Position numbers and translations under genes: made by a program. From positions 1-53,164 of the forward strand of contig CACZPR010000024.1 of NCBI GenBank assembly GCA_902783155.1: a stretch of DNA of 53,164 nt, given 5' to 3'. This document shows, in pieces, positions 41,811-49,927 of the stretch. The notes below the pieces were generated by a model, which made no database searches, was not told the origin of the DNA, and was given only the letters and a program-made list of their open reading frames with translations. Position 1 is the first letter of the stretch. The number at the start of each line of letters is the position of its first letter. Source of the stretch: an uncultured Spirochaetaceae bacterium. GTDB taxonomy: Bacteria; Spirochaetota; Spirochaetia; Treponematales; Treponemataceae.

Positions 41811-42929
41811 TCAGTCCTCGAACTGGGTCATGGCCTTGTTGCCCTTGAACTCGCCCTTGATGATTTTGTCCGTGTGTCCGACATATCCAATCTCGTAGGC
41901 CTTCATGTCCGGGATTCCGTCGATGTGGTACTTGGCCGCATTTTTGTTGAACAGCTTGAGTATTGCGGCGGCATCCTTTTTGCTTACGGCAAGAATGAAT
42001 CCAATGCCCATGTTGAATGTGGAGTAGACATTTTTTTCATCGGCACCACGGCGAACAAGTTCGTCAAAAATCTTCGGAACCTCCCAGCTGCCCTTTTTGA
42101 TTACGGAAATCAGCTGCTTTTTTCCTTCCGCCGCATGGGGATACATTCTTGGAAGATTTTCGTAGAATCCGCCACCGGTTATGTGGACCATTCCATGCAC
42201 CGATGGGCGGAACTTTTTCAGGACATCCATGACGGGGCGAACGTAAATGCGAGTCGGGGTCAAAAGAACCTGGCCTATTGATTTTCCAGTCTTCTTTCCG
42301 TCCTCAATATATGGCTCGTCGAAATCTGTGACAAGACGGCGAATCAGTGAGAATCCGTTTGAATGTGGTCCGGTCGATGAAAGCCCAATCAGCACATCGC
42401 CTTCCTTGATTGATTTTCCGGTAATCATCTCGGACTTTTCGCCAATGCCCACGCCAAATCCGGCAAGGTCGTATTTTCCCTCGTCATAGAAATCCGGCAT
42501 CTCGGCGGTCTCTCCTCCAAGAAGCGCGCATCCTGCATCGACACATCCGTCGGTGACACCCTTTACCAGTTCCCCGGCAATCTTCGAGTCCAGTTTTCCA
42601 CAGGCAATGTAGTCAAGGAAAAATGAAGTCTTCACGCCGGAACACAGGATGTCGTTCACGCTCATGGCAACACAGTCGATTCCAACAGTGTCGTATTTCT
42701 TCAGCTTGAACGCTATGTCCAGTTTTGTTCCAACTCCATCGGTTCCGCTGACCATGACAGGATTCTTCAGTCCCTTTGGAACGGCGAACATTCCGTTGAA
42801 CGAACCAAGGTCGGAAAGCAGTCCCGGAATCTTTGTGCGGGCAGCCTGCACCCTGTACTTGTCAACAGCCTTGTAGCCTTCGTTAACATCAACCCCAGCC
42901 TTTTTGTAATCAATAACATTGCCTGCCAT
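41811..42929 (-). CDS. purM: Phosphoribosylformylglycinamidine cyclo-ligase
   Basis: PurM closes the imidazole ring to give AIR. The 372-aa protein shows DYKKAGVDVNEGYKAV at the start, SGTDGVGTKLDIAFKL, DCVAMSVNDILCSG, LLGGETAEMPDFY and GLSSTGPHSNGFSLIRRL, all PurM-family landmarks. It is a little longer than E. coli PurM (345) through small loops. GGAG before the ATG marks the start. It precedes purN; purE lies upstream across a GC-rich gap and has its own promoter. Confidence 0.96.
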   Translation of the reverse strand: MAGNVIDYKKAGVDVNEGYKAVDKYRVQAARTKIPGLLSDLGSFNGMFAVPKGLKNPVMVSGTDGVGTKLDIAFKLKKYDTVGIDCVAMSVNDILCSGVKTSFFLDYIACGKLDSKIAGELVKGVTDGCVDAGCALLGGETAEMPDFYDEGKYDLAGFGVGIGEKSEMITGKSIKEGDVLIGLSSTGPHSNGFSLIRRLVTDFDEPYIEDGKKTGKSIGQVLLTPTRIYVRPVMDVLKKFRPSVHGMVHITGGGFYENLPRMYPHAAEGKKQLISVIKKGSWEVPKIFDELVRRGADEKNVYSTFNMGIGFILAVSKKDAAAILKLFNKNAAKYHIDGIPDMKAYEIGYVGHTDKIIKGEFKGNKAMTQFED

Positions 42930-42952
42930 AAAATTCTCCTATAAAACTTATT

Positions 42953-43073
42953 TACAGGGGAGTACCCCTGTACCCCCAGATAAAGGGGATGTAAAACCCC
43001 CTACTCCGAAGCGAGGGTTTTCCCTCCCCTTAAACCCCTCCCTTTCCCGGCACGGTTCAGGGGCATAGCCCCT
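42953..43073. repeat. GC-rich intergenic block with three hairpins
   Basis: TACAGGGG-AGTA-CCCCTGTA (42953-42972), AAAACCC...GGGTTTT (42993-43021) and AGGGGC-ATA-GCCCCT (43059-43073) lie in the 216-bp gap between purE and purM. No gene is visible. It resembles the other GC-rich gaps and may be an extragenic palindromic repeat. Confidence 0.6.
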
Positions 43074-43145
43074 AAAAACCCCAGACATAAGAATTCTCTT
43101 GCAATCCTTTTACAATGCACGGCAAAAGAGTAAGATAATAAATTT

Positions 43146-43646
43146 TTACAATTCTACACCCAATCCGCCGTTGGATTCTGCGTCGGATGCGAGTTTTTTG
43201 CGGAAATCGACGAGCTTGTTTTTTAGCTCCGGATATTTTACTGCGAGAATTTCAACTGCAAGATACGCTGCGTTTTTTGCGTTCCCAATACCCACGCTTG
43301 CAACAGGAATCTGGGGAGGCATCTGGACAACGGAAAGAAGTGCGTCCATCCCTCCAAGACCGTTTGACTTTCCGGGGGTGACACATTCAAGAGGAACTCC
43401 AACCACCGGCAAAACAGTATGCCCCGCAATAACACCAGGCAATGCGGCGGAAAGACCTGCCCCGGCTATGATGACTTCAAAACCTTCGTCCTCAATCTGC
43501 CGGATTGTTTTAACCAGAAGCTCCCCCGCACGGTGCGCGGAAATAATAAAAGCCTTGTAATCAACACCGAATTCCTTAAGGACATCGGCGGACTTTTTCA
43601 TCGTCTCGGTATCGGACTTTGAACCAAAAAAAATCGCAACTTTCAT
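43146..43646 (-). CDS. purE: 5-(carboxyamino)imidazole ribonucleotide mutase (PurE)
   Basis: PurE converts N5-CAIR to CAIR. The 166-aa protein has FFGSKSDTETM (phosphate loop), the catalytic-His segment ISAHRAGELL, and GLGGMDALLSVVQMPPQIPVASVGIGNAKNAAYLAVEIL. It matches the bacterial class I layout, not the treponemal class II type, but the motifs differ from the norm: SAHRAGE for SAHRTP and AGLSAALPGV for GGAAHLPG. The ATG lies 5 nt after a -10 box. The usual partner purK is not in the window. Confidence 0.9.
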   Translation of the reverse strand: MKVAIFFGSKSDTETMKKSADVLKEFGVDYKAFIISAHRAGELLVKTIRQIEDEGFEVIIAGAGLSAALPGVIAGHTVLPVVGVPLECVTPGKSNGLGGMDALLSVVQMPPQIPVASVGIGNAKNAAYLAVEILAVKYPELKNKLVDFRKKLASDAESNGGLGVEL

Positions 43647-43651
43647 ACCAC

Positions 43652-43680
43652 AATCTAACACGTGGGCCGATTATTTTCAA
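43652..43680 (-). promoter_or_regulatory. Promoter of purE (leaderless geometry)
   Basis: On the minus strand: TTGAAA (43680-43675), 17-bp spacer, TAGATT (43657-43652), 5 nt, ATG. No ribosome site is present. Confidence 0.6.
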
Positions 43681-43700
43681 GGTTTATGCACAGAAGATTT

Positions 43701-44126
43701 TTATTCCCACCAGTCCTCCACCTTCAGCATGGAGTTTTCCTGCAGGGCCGCATAGTCTTCCACATTATGGGTCACAAGAATCATACCGTTTGCAATGGCG
43801 GTGGCGGCAATCTGGCAATCGTCATAAGGAATTGGCCGACCCTTTTCCTCACAGCGAGCACGTATTTCACCACAAATCTCCGATGCAAAACCATCGTAAG
43901 GAATTATATCATAGGTCTCTTTTATTGATTGCAGACAATTCCGCACCATGTTTTTCCGCTTTCCATCGGGCAGCCTTTCATATCCATAAACAGATTCCTG
44001 CCAGACAGTCGAACAGATTGCGCAAAGCCCCTCGTTTTTAGCTAGATTCCTTAATACAGAAAAATTTGGTTTCAACTTTGCAGCTTCTGAAATCACATTG
44101 GTATCGAGCAAATAAACCGGTCTCAT
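43701..44126 (-). CDS. vapC: PIN-domain ribonuclease toxin (VapC-like)
   Basis: The 141-aa PIN domain has the acidic active-site residues in order: LLDTNVISE near residue 8, the Glu in VWQESVYG, PYDDCQIAATAIANG around residue 100, and VTHNVEDYAAL. Such toxins cut specific RNAs and are held inactive by the partner antitoxin. The start overlaps the antitoxin stop (ATGA), implying coupled translation. Length and motifs are complete, so it should be active. Confidence 0.93.
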   Translation of the reverse strand: MRPVYLLDTNVISEAAKLKPNFSVLRNLAKNEGLCAICSTVWQESVYGYERLPDGKRKNMVRNCLQSIKETYDIIPYDGFASEICGEIRARCEEKGRPIPYDDCQIAATAIANGMILVTHNVEDYAALQENSMLKVEDWWE

Positions 44127-44422
44127 ACTTCACTCCAAATCGAATCAATTTTTTTGTAATACGCTTCATCAGGATATTCATCCTTTGGAATCACGAGACC
44201 TTCGTAGCTGGGGTCGGCAAGGACATCGGCATACTCCTTTCTGATTTCCTCCATCCTCTCAATGAATGTCTTCTTTTTTATCTTCTTTTCATACTGCTCC
44301 CAGCTGATAATAACGGCAACAGGTTTGTCATGCCGGGTAAGCTCCACCGGTTCCCCTTCCTCCGCCGTTTTGACAAGGGACGAAAAATTGTTTCTGGCAT
44401 CATAGATTGTCGCTCTGCACAT
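44123..44422 (-). CDS. Phd/YefM-type antitoxin
   Basis: The 99-aa protein starts with a Phd/YefM-like fold: TIYDARNNFSSLVKTAEEGEPVELTRHDKPVAVIIS, then a charged helical C-terminus that would wrap the toxin. It precedes vapC with a 4-bp overlap. GGGGG lies 5 nt before the ATG. Antitoxins of this type repress their own operon. It is paired here with a PIN toxin, a common mix. Confidence 0.9.
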   Translation of the reverse strand: MCRATIYDARNNFSSLVKTAEEGEPVELTRHDKPVAVIISWEQYEKKIKKKTFIERMEEIRKEYADVLADPSYEGLVIPKDEYPDEAYYKKIDSIWSEV

Positions 44423-44438
44423 GGCTACCCCCTGCGTT

Positions 44439-44483
44439 AATTTTAATTAAATCTTAACACAGCACTGGCTATAAATCAACAGT
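44439..44483 (-). promoter_or_regulatory. Promoter and AT-palindrome of the toxin-antitoxin operon
   Basis: On the minus strand TTGATT, a 17-bp spacer and TAAGAT form the promoter. The following TTTAATTAAA is a perfect 10-bp palindrome overlapping the start region, a likely operator for antitoxin autorepression. Confidence 0.55.
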
Positions 44484-44500
44484 ATTAGCCAATTTTGATT

Positions 44501-45220
44501 TTAATCAACCCGCCTCACGCTTCCGTCTTCCTGGGCGATAAATGCGACCGGATGCAGCTTGGTGAAAAATCCGCACTCCACCACCCCGGTAATGCCGTTG
44601 ATTTTATCCTCCATTTCAGCCGGGTTGACCGGATTTTCCCAAAGGCAGTCCAGAATCATGTTTCCGTTGTCGGTAATAACCGGACCAGCCTTCCTGATTC
44701 CCTCGCGAAGAGTACAGGTCGCCCCCATTTTTTCAAGGGCATGGATTACGCAGATTCTTGCCTCGGGGATTATCTCAACCGGGAGAGGAAACCTTGTTCC
44801 ATGGGACGGGACCGCCTTTGAACTGTCCGCCACAATCGCATAGGACTTTGATGAATAGGCCGTGATTTTTTCCCTCAGCAGAGCAGCCCCGCCGCCCTTT
44901 ACCAGAGAGTTTCCGGGACCAATTTCATCAGCTCCGTCAATAGTCAAGTCAAGCTGGCCGCCAATGTTTTTGTCATTCAGCGAGCAGACCCTTATTCCCA
45001 AAACCTCGCACGCAAGCGAAGTCTGGAAACTAGTCGCAACCGCAAGAATGTCCTTCAGCACTCCGTCGGCAATTTTTTTTGCGATGGCATTTACAGCGGG
45101 CATGGCGGTGGACCCAGTTCCAAGTCCAATCTTCATTCCACTAAAAATCTTACCCTCGCCAATCAATGTCTCGACGGCAGTTTCCGCCGCCAAAATTTTC
45201 TGCTGGTCCTTTGTTATCAT
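44501..45220 (-). CDS. rpiA: Ribose-5-phosphate isomerase A
   Basis: RpiA interconverts ribose-5-phosphate and ribulose-5-phosphate, linking the pentose phosphate path to nucleotide synthesis. Motifs: GLGTGSTAMPAVNAIAKKI, TSFQTSLACEVLGI, DLTIDGADEIGPGNSLVKGGGAALLREK (catalytic Asp/Glu/Lys) and GTRFPLPVEIIPEA. The length is 239 aa. GGAGA 4 nt before the ATG at 45220 sets the start; longer in-frame extensions run into aroDE. It follows aroDE by 17 bp. Confidence 0.95.
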   Translation of the reverse strand: MITKDQQKILAAETAVETLIGEGKIFSGMKIGLGTGSTAMPAVNAIAKKIADGVLKDILAVATSFQTSLACEVLGIRVCSLNDKNIGGQLDLTIDGADEIGPGNSLVKGGGAALLREKITAYSSKSYAIVADSSKAVPSHGTRFPLPVEIIPEARICVIHALEKMGATCTLREGIRKAGPVITDNGNMILDCLWENPVNPAEMEDKINGITGVVECGFFTKLHPVAFIAQEDGSVRRVD

Positions 45221-45237
45221 AATGTCTCCAAATCCTC

Positions 45238-46731
45238 TCAATAGTCGTTGTCGGTGAAAATCCTGAACTGCTCGTAGCCCTGGTACCTGAGCATGTCGTA
45301 TCCGTTGCAGACCTTGCATCCAGCTTTTGCGGCGCGGGCCATCATCGGAGTTACCGCAGGAACATAGATTATATCAAAAACCTTTTCCCTGCCAGTGAAT
45401 TCATAAAAATACAGAGGGTCGTTTTCCTGGTTGGAAGCCTCCGTGCTGTTCATTCCCACCGACGTTGTCTGAATGATTATGTCGCTATATTTTGCAAGCG
45501 TGTCCATATTTTCGCCGGTTAGTTTGCAGGCCTTGAATCCATATTTTTCGGCAAGCTCCTGCGCCCGGGCTATGGTCCTGTTAAAGATGCAAGCCTTTCC
45601 CTTCAACTGTTTTACGGCATAGGCAATCGCCCTTGAAGCTCCACCCGCACCGATTATGGCAACCTTTTTGTGCGAAAGATTTTTTTCTCCAAGAAATTCC
45701 AGAAGCGATTTTGTAAATCCACTAACATCGGTATTGAATCCACGCCATCCACCATCGGAACGGACAATGGTATTGCACGCCCCAATCTCCCGGCATTTTT
45801 TTTCAAGGTCCGGAATCTCCTCCAGGACGGCCTCCTTGTGCGGAATCGTCACGGACATGCCCTTTATGCCAACCGAGTCGGCAAAATCAAGAACCTCCTT
45901 AAAACTTTTGGAGGCGATTGGAATGTACACAGCGTCCATGCCATGCTTGACATATCCCGCGTTGTGGATTTCGGGACTGGATGTTTTTAGCAACGGATAC
46001 CCGGTTATCCCATACACACGCGTAGATTCGTTTATACTTCTGAAATGGTAGATTTCATTCAGCAGGACCGGGTCCACATGGCCAAGCATAGCCACATTGG
46101 AACTGCTTTCCCCGGGAGATGTGAAGGTCAAAAAATTTTTAATCTTCGCGCTGAGTATTCTGGTCGCGACACCCATCGGTCCCATCGCAAGCAGAATGTG
46201 GTTCGAATCCTTGAGTTTCGCCGCCTCGTCAAAGACATGCTTAACATCATGCAGACTTTCGGGCATGAACGCAATCTTCGGAATCTCGTAGTCTGTCACC
46301 TTGAGTTTTTCAAGACGCTGTGCCAAATTTCCAATCGGATTTTCCATGTCGTGCAGGCTTCTGATTACCCGGACACCATAGGCGAGCGCACCATCCTGAA
46401 GTGAGGCAACCTGGAAGTCCTCCTCAAAATCAACATAGGCAAAATTCTTTGTATGGTCCTCATCAATAAACGAGAGGGCCTTGGCAAAAAGAACAGAACG
46501 CGCAGCCTCCCCGTCGCTGTAAAGCCCGCCATCAGTTTTTCGCCTGATTGTCAGGATGCACGGAAGCCCCGCAATGGACGGAAATTTTTTGATAAACGGT
46601 TTCTCGTTGTCATCCAGAAAATCCGCCCGCAGCTCCACCATGTCGATATGCTTGCGGTATTTTTTTATAAGCTCCAAATCTTCGTTTACGGTCTTGCCGG
46701 TGAGAGTCAAACAGATTAAAGGCTGCCCCAT
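45238..46731 (-). CDS. aroDE: Bifunctional 3-dehydroquinate dehydratase / shikimate dehydrogenase
   Basis: The N-terminal 225 residues form a type I dehydroquinase: DMVELRADFLDD, ILTIRRKTDGG, RSLHDME (catalytic His) and PKIAFMP (Schiff-base Lys). Residues about 240-490 form shikimate dehydrogenase: GITGYPLLKTSSPEIHN, SVTIPHKEAVL, GACNTIV, VAIIGAGGASRAIAYAV (NADP-binding) and TTSVGMNS. The fusion joins two successive steps of the shikimate pathway, as in plants, chlamydiae and some spirochaetes. GGTGA lies 5 nt before the ATG. Confidence 0.96.
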   Translation of the reverse strand: MGQPLICLTLTGKTVNEDLELIKKYRKHIDMVELRADFLDDNEKPFIKKFPSIAGLPCILTIRRKTDGGLYSDGEAARSVLFAKALSFIDEDHTKNFAYVDFEEDFQVASLQDGALAYGVRVIRSLHDMENPIGNLAQRLEKLKVTDYEIPKIAFMPESLHDVKHVFDEAAKLKDSNHILLAMGPMGVATRILSAKIKNFLTFTSPGESSSNVAMLGHVDPVLLNEIYHFRSINESTRVYGITGYPLLKTSSPEIHNAGYVKHGMDAVYIPIASKSFKEVLDFADSVGIKGMSVTIPHKEAVLEEIPDLEKKCREIGACNTIVRSDGGWRGFNTDVSGFTKSLLEFLGEKNLSHKKVAIIGAGGASRAIAYAVKQLKGKACIFNRTIARAQELAEKYGFKACKLTGENMDTLAKYSDIIIQTTSVGMNSTEASNQENDPLYFYEFTGREKVFDIIYVPAVTPMMARAAKAGCKVCNGYDMLRYQGYEQFRIFTDNDY

Positions 46732-47802
46732 TTACTTCACCCTGTAGGATTTCAGGATTCCATCAAAATAGGACCTGTTCTGCATGTAGATTCCATCAAA
46801 CACCGTCAGCTTCAAAAAGGCATAGGTTCCGTCAGCGCATTTTGTCAAAACGGAAAAATCCCTGGTGACATCCCCTGTGTCCGGCTGGTAGTAAAGGTTC
46901 GTAACAACGGTCACATTCTTTGAGCGGGAAACGGTTTTCTGCTTCCAGACCGTGTACGATCCGCTTGTGCTTTCACCAATCATGCGAACGGTCATGTCCT
47001 CAAAAAGCTGGGTCGAGTTTTTCATCGAATCGGGAATGGAAACTGTCGCCATGCTGAGATATGCGTAGTCATCCATCAACCAGACCCCGTCCATATTTGC
47101 CTGTGTCCACTGGGTCGAAAGCTTTACGCTCTGGTTCTGGTACTTCGCGTCCATGGATTTTGCACCGGATTTTGTCTGGAACTTGCGCTTCAAATCCTTG
47201 GGAGCAGTCTCGACACCCTTGTAGTCCGTAAAACTTTTGTCGTCGGATGAAACAAGCTGTCCAACGGTGATTGTCGAAAAAACTTTTGTCCCGTCGCCCG
47301 TCCTGATTTCCTCGATATTGAAAATCGGGACCATGGTGTTGAAAACAATAGTCACAGTGCCGCCGAACTGGGCAAAGTCCTGCCTGCTTTCAATTTTCTC
47401 GTTGCTCTCAAGAAATGCCTTTTGCGCCCTTGCCGTGAATTCATAGAACAGGTCGTGCAGATAGTTGATTATGTCCGTGTCCTCTCCACCAACCGCACCG
47501 ACAATTGTTTCGCCGGTAAGCTCCAGATGGTTTGCCTCGGGGTCCACGCTGAAGTAAAGGGTAATGTCCTTCGCCACAAGCTTGTTTTTTGAATCCGCCG
47601 GGGCATAGTAGCGGACCGCGTAGGTGCTGTCATCATAATAGAGGAATCCGACAATCGACTGGCGCGTAAACGATTTGTCCGAATAATAAACATACTCCCC
47701 GGAATTGTCAGGAATATACTGAATCATCCCAGGAACGGCATGGGCAAACACAGAAAAAAGTGCCACCACGCCAGCAAGAATATTTCTCTTCAAGTTTCTC
47801 AT
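46732..47802 (-). CDS. Exported protein of unknown function
   Basis: A signal peptide (ILAGVVALFSVFAHAV) is followed by 330 residues of mixed beta structure without a known catalytic motif. Segments such as GEYVYYSDKSFTRQSIVGFLYYDDSTYAVRYYAP and ITLYFSVDPEANHLELTGE suggest a periplasmic beta-rich protein. AGAGG 7 nt before the ATG at 47802 marks the start. It lies one base upstream of aroDE in transcription order, so the two share a transcript, though no pathway link is visible. Confidence 0.8.
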   Translation of the reverse strand: MRNLKRNILAGVVALFSVFAHAVPGMIQYIPDNSGEYVYYSDKSFTRQSIVGFLYYDDSTYAVRYYAPADSKNKLVAKDITLYFSVDPEANHLELTGETIVGAVGGEDTDIINYLHDLFYEFTARAQKAFLESNEKIESRQDFAQFGGTVTIVFNTMVPIFNIEEIRTGDGTKVFSTITVGQLVSSDDKSFTDYKGVETAPKDLKRKFQTKSGAKSMDAKYQNQSVKLSTQWTQANMDGVWLMDDYAYLSMATVSIPDSMKNSTQLFEDMTVRMIGESTSGSYTVWKQKTVSRSKNVTVVTNLYYQPDTGDVTRDFSVLTKCADGTYAFLKLTVFDGIYMQNRSYFDGILKSYRVK

Positions 47803-47876
47803 AAATCTACCTCTATAAGTCAAAGTTGCCTCTATTATGGAAAATAAAAAACAGCACCTTTGGTTACTCCAATCTT

Positions 47877-49694
47877 TTATTTGTCCAGCTCGTCCATCGC
47901 GGATTTTACCATGGCGGAAATCGTTTGCGCGGCCTCGTCCAACGGAACAAGCTCCGGGGAATCGGCGGTCCTGAGCTTAATCTCCACGTTCGGAAGATTC
48001 TTGTCGCCAACAGTCACACGGATCGGGAACCCAATCAAATCCATGTCATTGAATTTTACACCGGGCCTTTCATCCCTGTCGTCAAGAAGAACCTCCACAC
48101 CGGCGGCCCTCAACTCCCCGTACAGTCTGTCCGCGGCATCCTTCATGGCATCCTTGTACTTTATTGGAACAATCGCAACCTGGAACGGAGCAACGGACAT
48201 CGGCCACTGGATTCCCATGTCGTCGTGGTTCGCCTCGATTATGCTCGCAAGAACACGGTCCACGCCAATACCGTAGCATCCCATCGTAGTCACGGCTGCC
48301 TTTCCGTTTTTGTCAAGATAGGTCACGTTCATTGATTCGGTATACTTTTTGCCCAGCTTGAAGATGTGTCCAAGCTCGTTACCCTTTGTGCTGTAGTAGG
48401 TTCCATTGCATCCTGGGCATGAACACCTGTCGCCATCCTTGACCGTCCTGACATCCACATTCATCCATGGAGTGTAGTCCCTTCCCGGCTCCAGATGTCT
48501 GATATGGAATCCCTCTTTTCCGGAACCGGCAATAGCGTCGTGCATGTCGTTCACAGTCAGATCCTGGACAATCGGACACTTGACAGTAACAGGACCGACA
48601 AATCCATGTGGCGCGCCCGCAATCTTCAGAATCTCGTCACCCTCCGCAAGAGCAACCTCGCTGGCCTTCAACGCACCCGCAAGTTTTGCCTCGTTAACGT
48701 CCAGGTCCGCACGAATAAGCACACACACGTATGAAAGCGGATAGAATTTCATGCTGCCCTCCACCTTGGACGCAAGACCCTCGCAGTATGGCGCGCCACT
48801 CAAATCCAGAGTCGAGTTGATGACCCTGTAAATCAGTGCCTTTACAAACATTTTTGGAGTGCACCCAAAGAATTTCTCCATGTCCTCTATTGAAAACACA
48901 TTCGGGGTGGCCACATCCTCAATCGGGAGGTCCGTCTTTTTCTGTGGATTTCCGTCATTGTCCACAGCGACATCGGGTTTGCACGAAGCCTTCTCAGCGT
49001 TGGCAGCGTAGCCACATTCAGGGCAGAGAATCAAAGTGTCGTCGCCGATTGGACTTTCGACCATAAATTCCTCGGAACCGGAACCACCCATCGCACCTGT
49101 GTCGGCCTTAACAGGAATAACCTTGAGACCAAGCCTCTTGAAAATTCTGTGGTAGGCACTGGCATAGGCCTGGTAGCTTTCATCCAAAGACTCGTCATCA
49201 GCGTTAAGAGTGTAGCCGTCCATCATATTGAACTCGCGGCCACGCATGACACCATATCTCGGCCTAATTTCGTCCCTGTATTTTGTGTTGATTTGGTACA
49301 TATTGATTGGGAGCTGCTTATATGAAGTAAGACCCGCACGGCAGATTGCAGTATAGGCTTCCTCGGCAGTCGGACTCACAACCATATCCTGTCCGCCACG
49401 ATTCTTTGCCGTAAGCATCTGCTGCCCCATAGTCTCCCAGCGACCGCTCTCCTTCCAGATGTCGCCCGGAACAATAACGGTTGGCTTAAATTCCATGGCA
49501 CCGCTGTTGTTAAGTTCTTCCTTTATAATGCTTTCAAGTTTCCTGTAGGACCTGAGTCCCATAGGCATGTAGGTGTAAAGACCGTTGCCAAGTTTGCGAA
49601 TCAAATCTGCCCTCATCATAAGCTGATGACTGGCGATAACAGCTTCTGCAGGAGCCTCCCGCAGTGTCCTGAAATGAATCTGAGATGTTTTCAT
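47877..49694 (-). CDS. proS: Prolyl-tRNA synthetase (bacterial type)
   Basis: Class II synthetase charging tRNA-Pro. From MKTSQIHFRTLREAPAEA the protein shows motif 1 (GLYTYMPMGLRSYRKLESIIKEEL), motif 2 (KYRDEIRPRYGVMRGREFNMMDGY), the bacterial insertion/editing domain (about 225-380), motif 3 (GCYGIGVDRVLASIIE) and the anticodon-binding domain. It is 605 aa, somewhat longer than E. coli ProS, and has a CPECGYAANAEKASC zinc-like segment. The ATG at 49694 lies 7 nt after a -10 box and has no ribosome site. Confidence 0.95.
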   Translation of the reverse strand: MKTSQIHFRTLREAPAEAVIASHQLMMRADLIRKLGNGLYTYMPMGLRSYRKLESIIKEELNNSGAMEFKPTVIVPGDIWKESGRWETMGQQMLTAKNRGGQDMVVSPTAEEAYTAICRAGLTSYKQLPINMYQINTKYRDEIRPRYGVMRGREFNMMDGYTLNADDESLDESYQAYASAYHRIFKRLGLKVIPVKADTGAMGGSGSEEFMVESPIGDDTLILCPECGYAANAEKASCKPDVAVDNDGNPQKKTDLPIEDVATPNVFSIEDMEKFFGCTPKMFVKALIYRVINSTLDLSGAPYCEGLASKVEGSMKFYPLSYVCVLIRADLDVNEAKLAGALKASEVALAEGDEILKIAGAPHGFVGPVTVKCPIVQDLTVNDMHDAIAGSGKEGFHIRHLEPGRDYTPWMNVDVRTVKDGDRCSCPGCNGTYYSTKGNELGHIFKLGKKYTESMNVTYLDKNGKAAVTTMGCYGIGVDRVLASIIEANHDDMGIQWPMSVAPFQVAIVPIKYKDAMKDAADRLYGELRAAGVEVLLDDRDERPGVKFNDMDLIGFPIRVTVGDKNLPNVEIKLRTADSPELVPLDEAAQTISAMVKSAMDELDK

Positions 49695-49701
49695 GCCAGC
49701 T

Positions 49702-49730
49702 ATTTTAATGATTTGAAACGAATGACACAA
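49702..49730 (-). promoter_or_regulatory. Promoter of proS (leaderless geometry)
   Basis: On the minus strand: TTGTGT (49730-49725), 17-bp spacer, TAAAAT (49707-49702), 7 nt, ATG. Confidence 0.6.
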
Positions 49731-49761
49731 TAGAGGATTAGGAAAGTTATTTTAAGTGTGG

Positions 49762-49926
49762 GAGGGGGAAGCCTCCCCCTCGCTACAGCCCGCAAGCGGT
49801 CTTTCGCTACCCCTTCCAGCGGGATAGCTCAATTTTTTTCCGCCGCCGTCGCTACACTCCATCGGAAAACATCTCTAATGCCCGCAACGCCCAATAGCTT
49901 GCGACCAACACCCAATAGCTTGCGAC
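49762..49926. repeat. GC-rich intergenic block with hairpin and a 16-bp direct repeat
   Basis: GAGGGGGA-AGCC-TCCCCCTC (49762-49781) is a perfect 8-bp hairpin. CCCAATAGCTTGCGAC occurs twice, at 49890-49905 and 49911-49926, with 21-bp spacing, right after the uraA stop. No T-run marks an intrinsic terminator. No gene is visible. Confidence 0.65.
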
Positions 49927-49927
49927 T

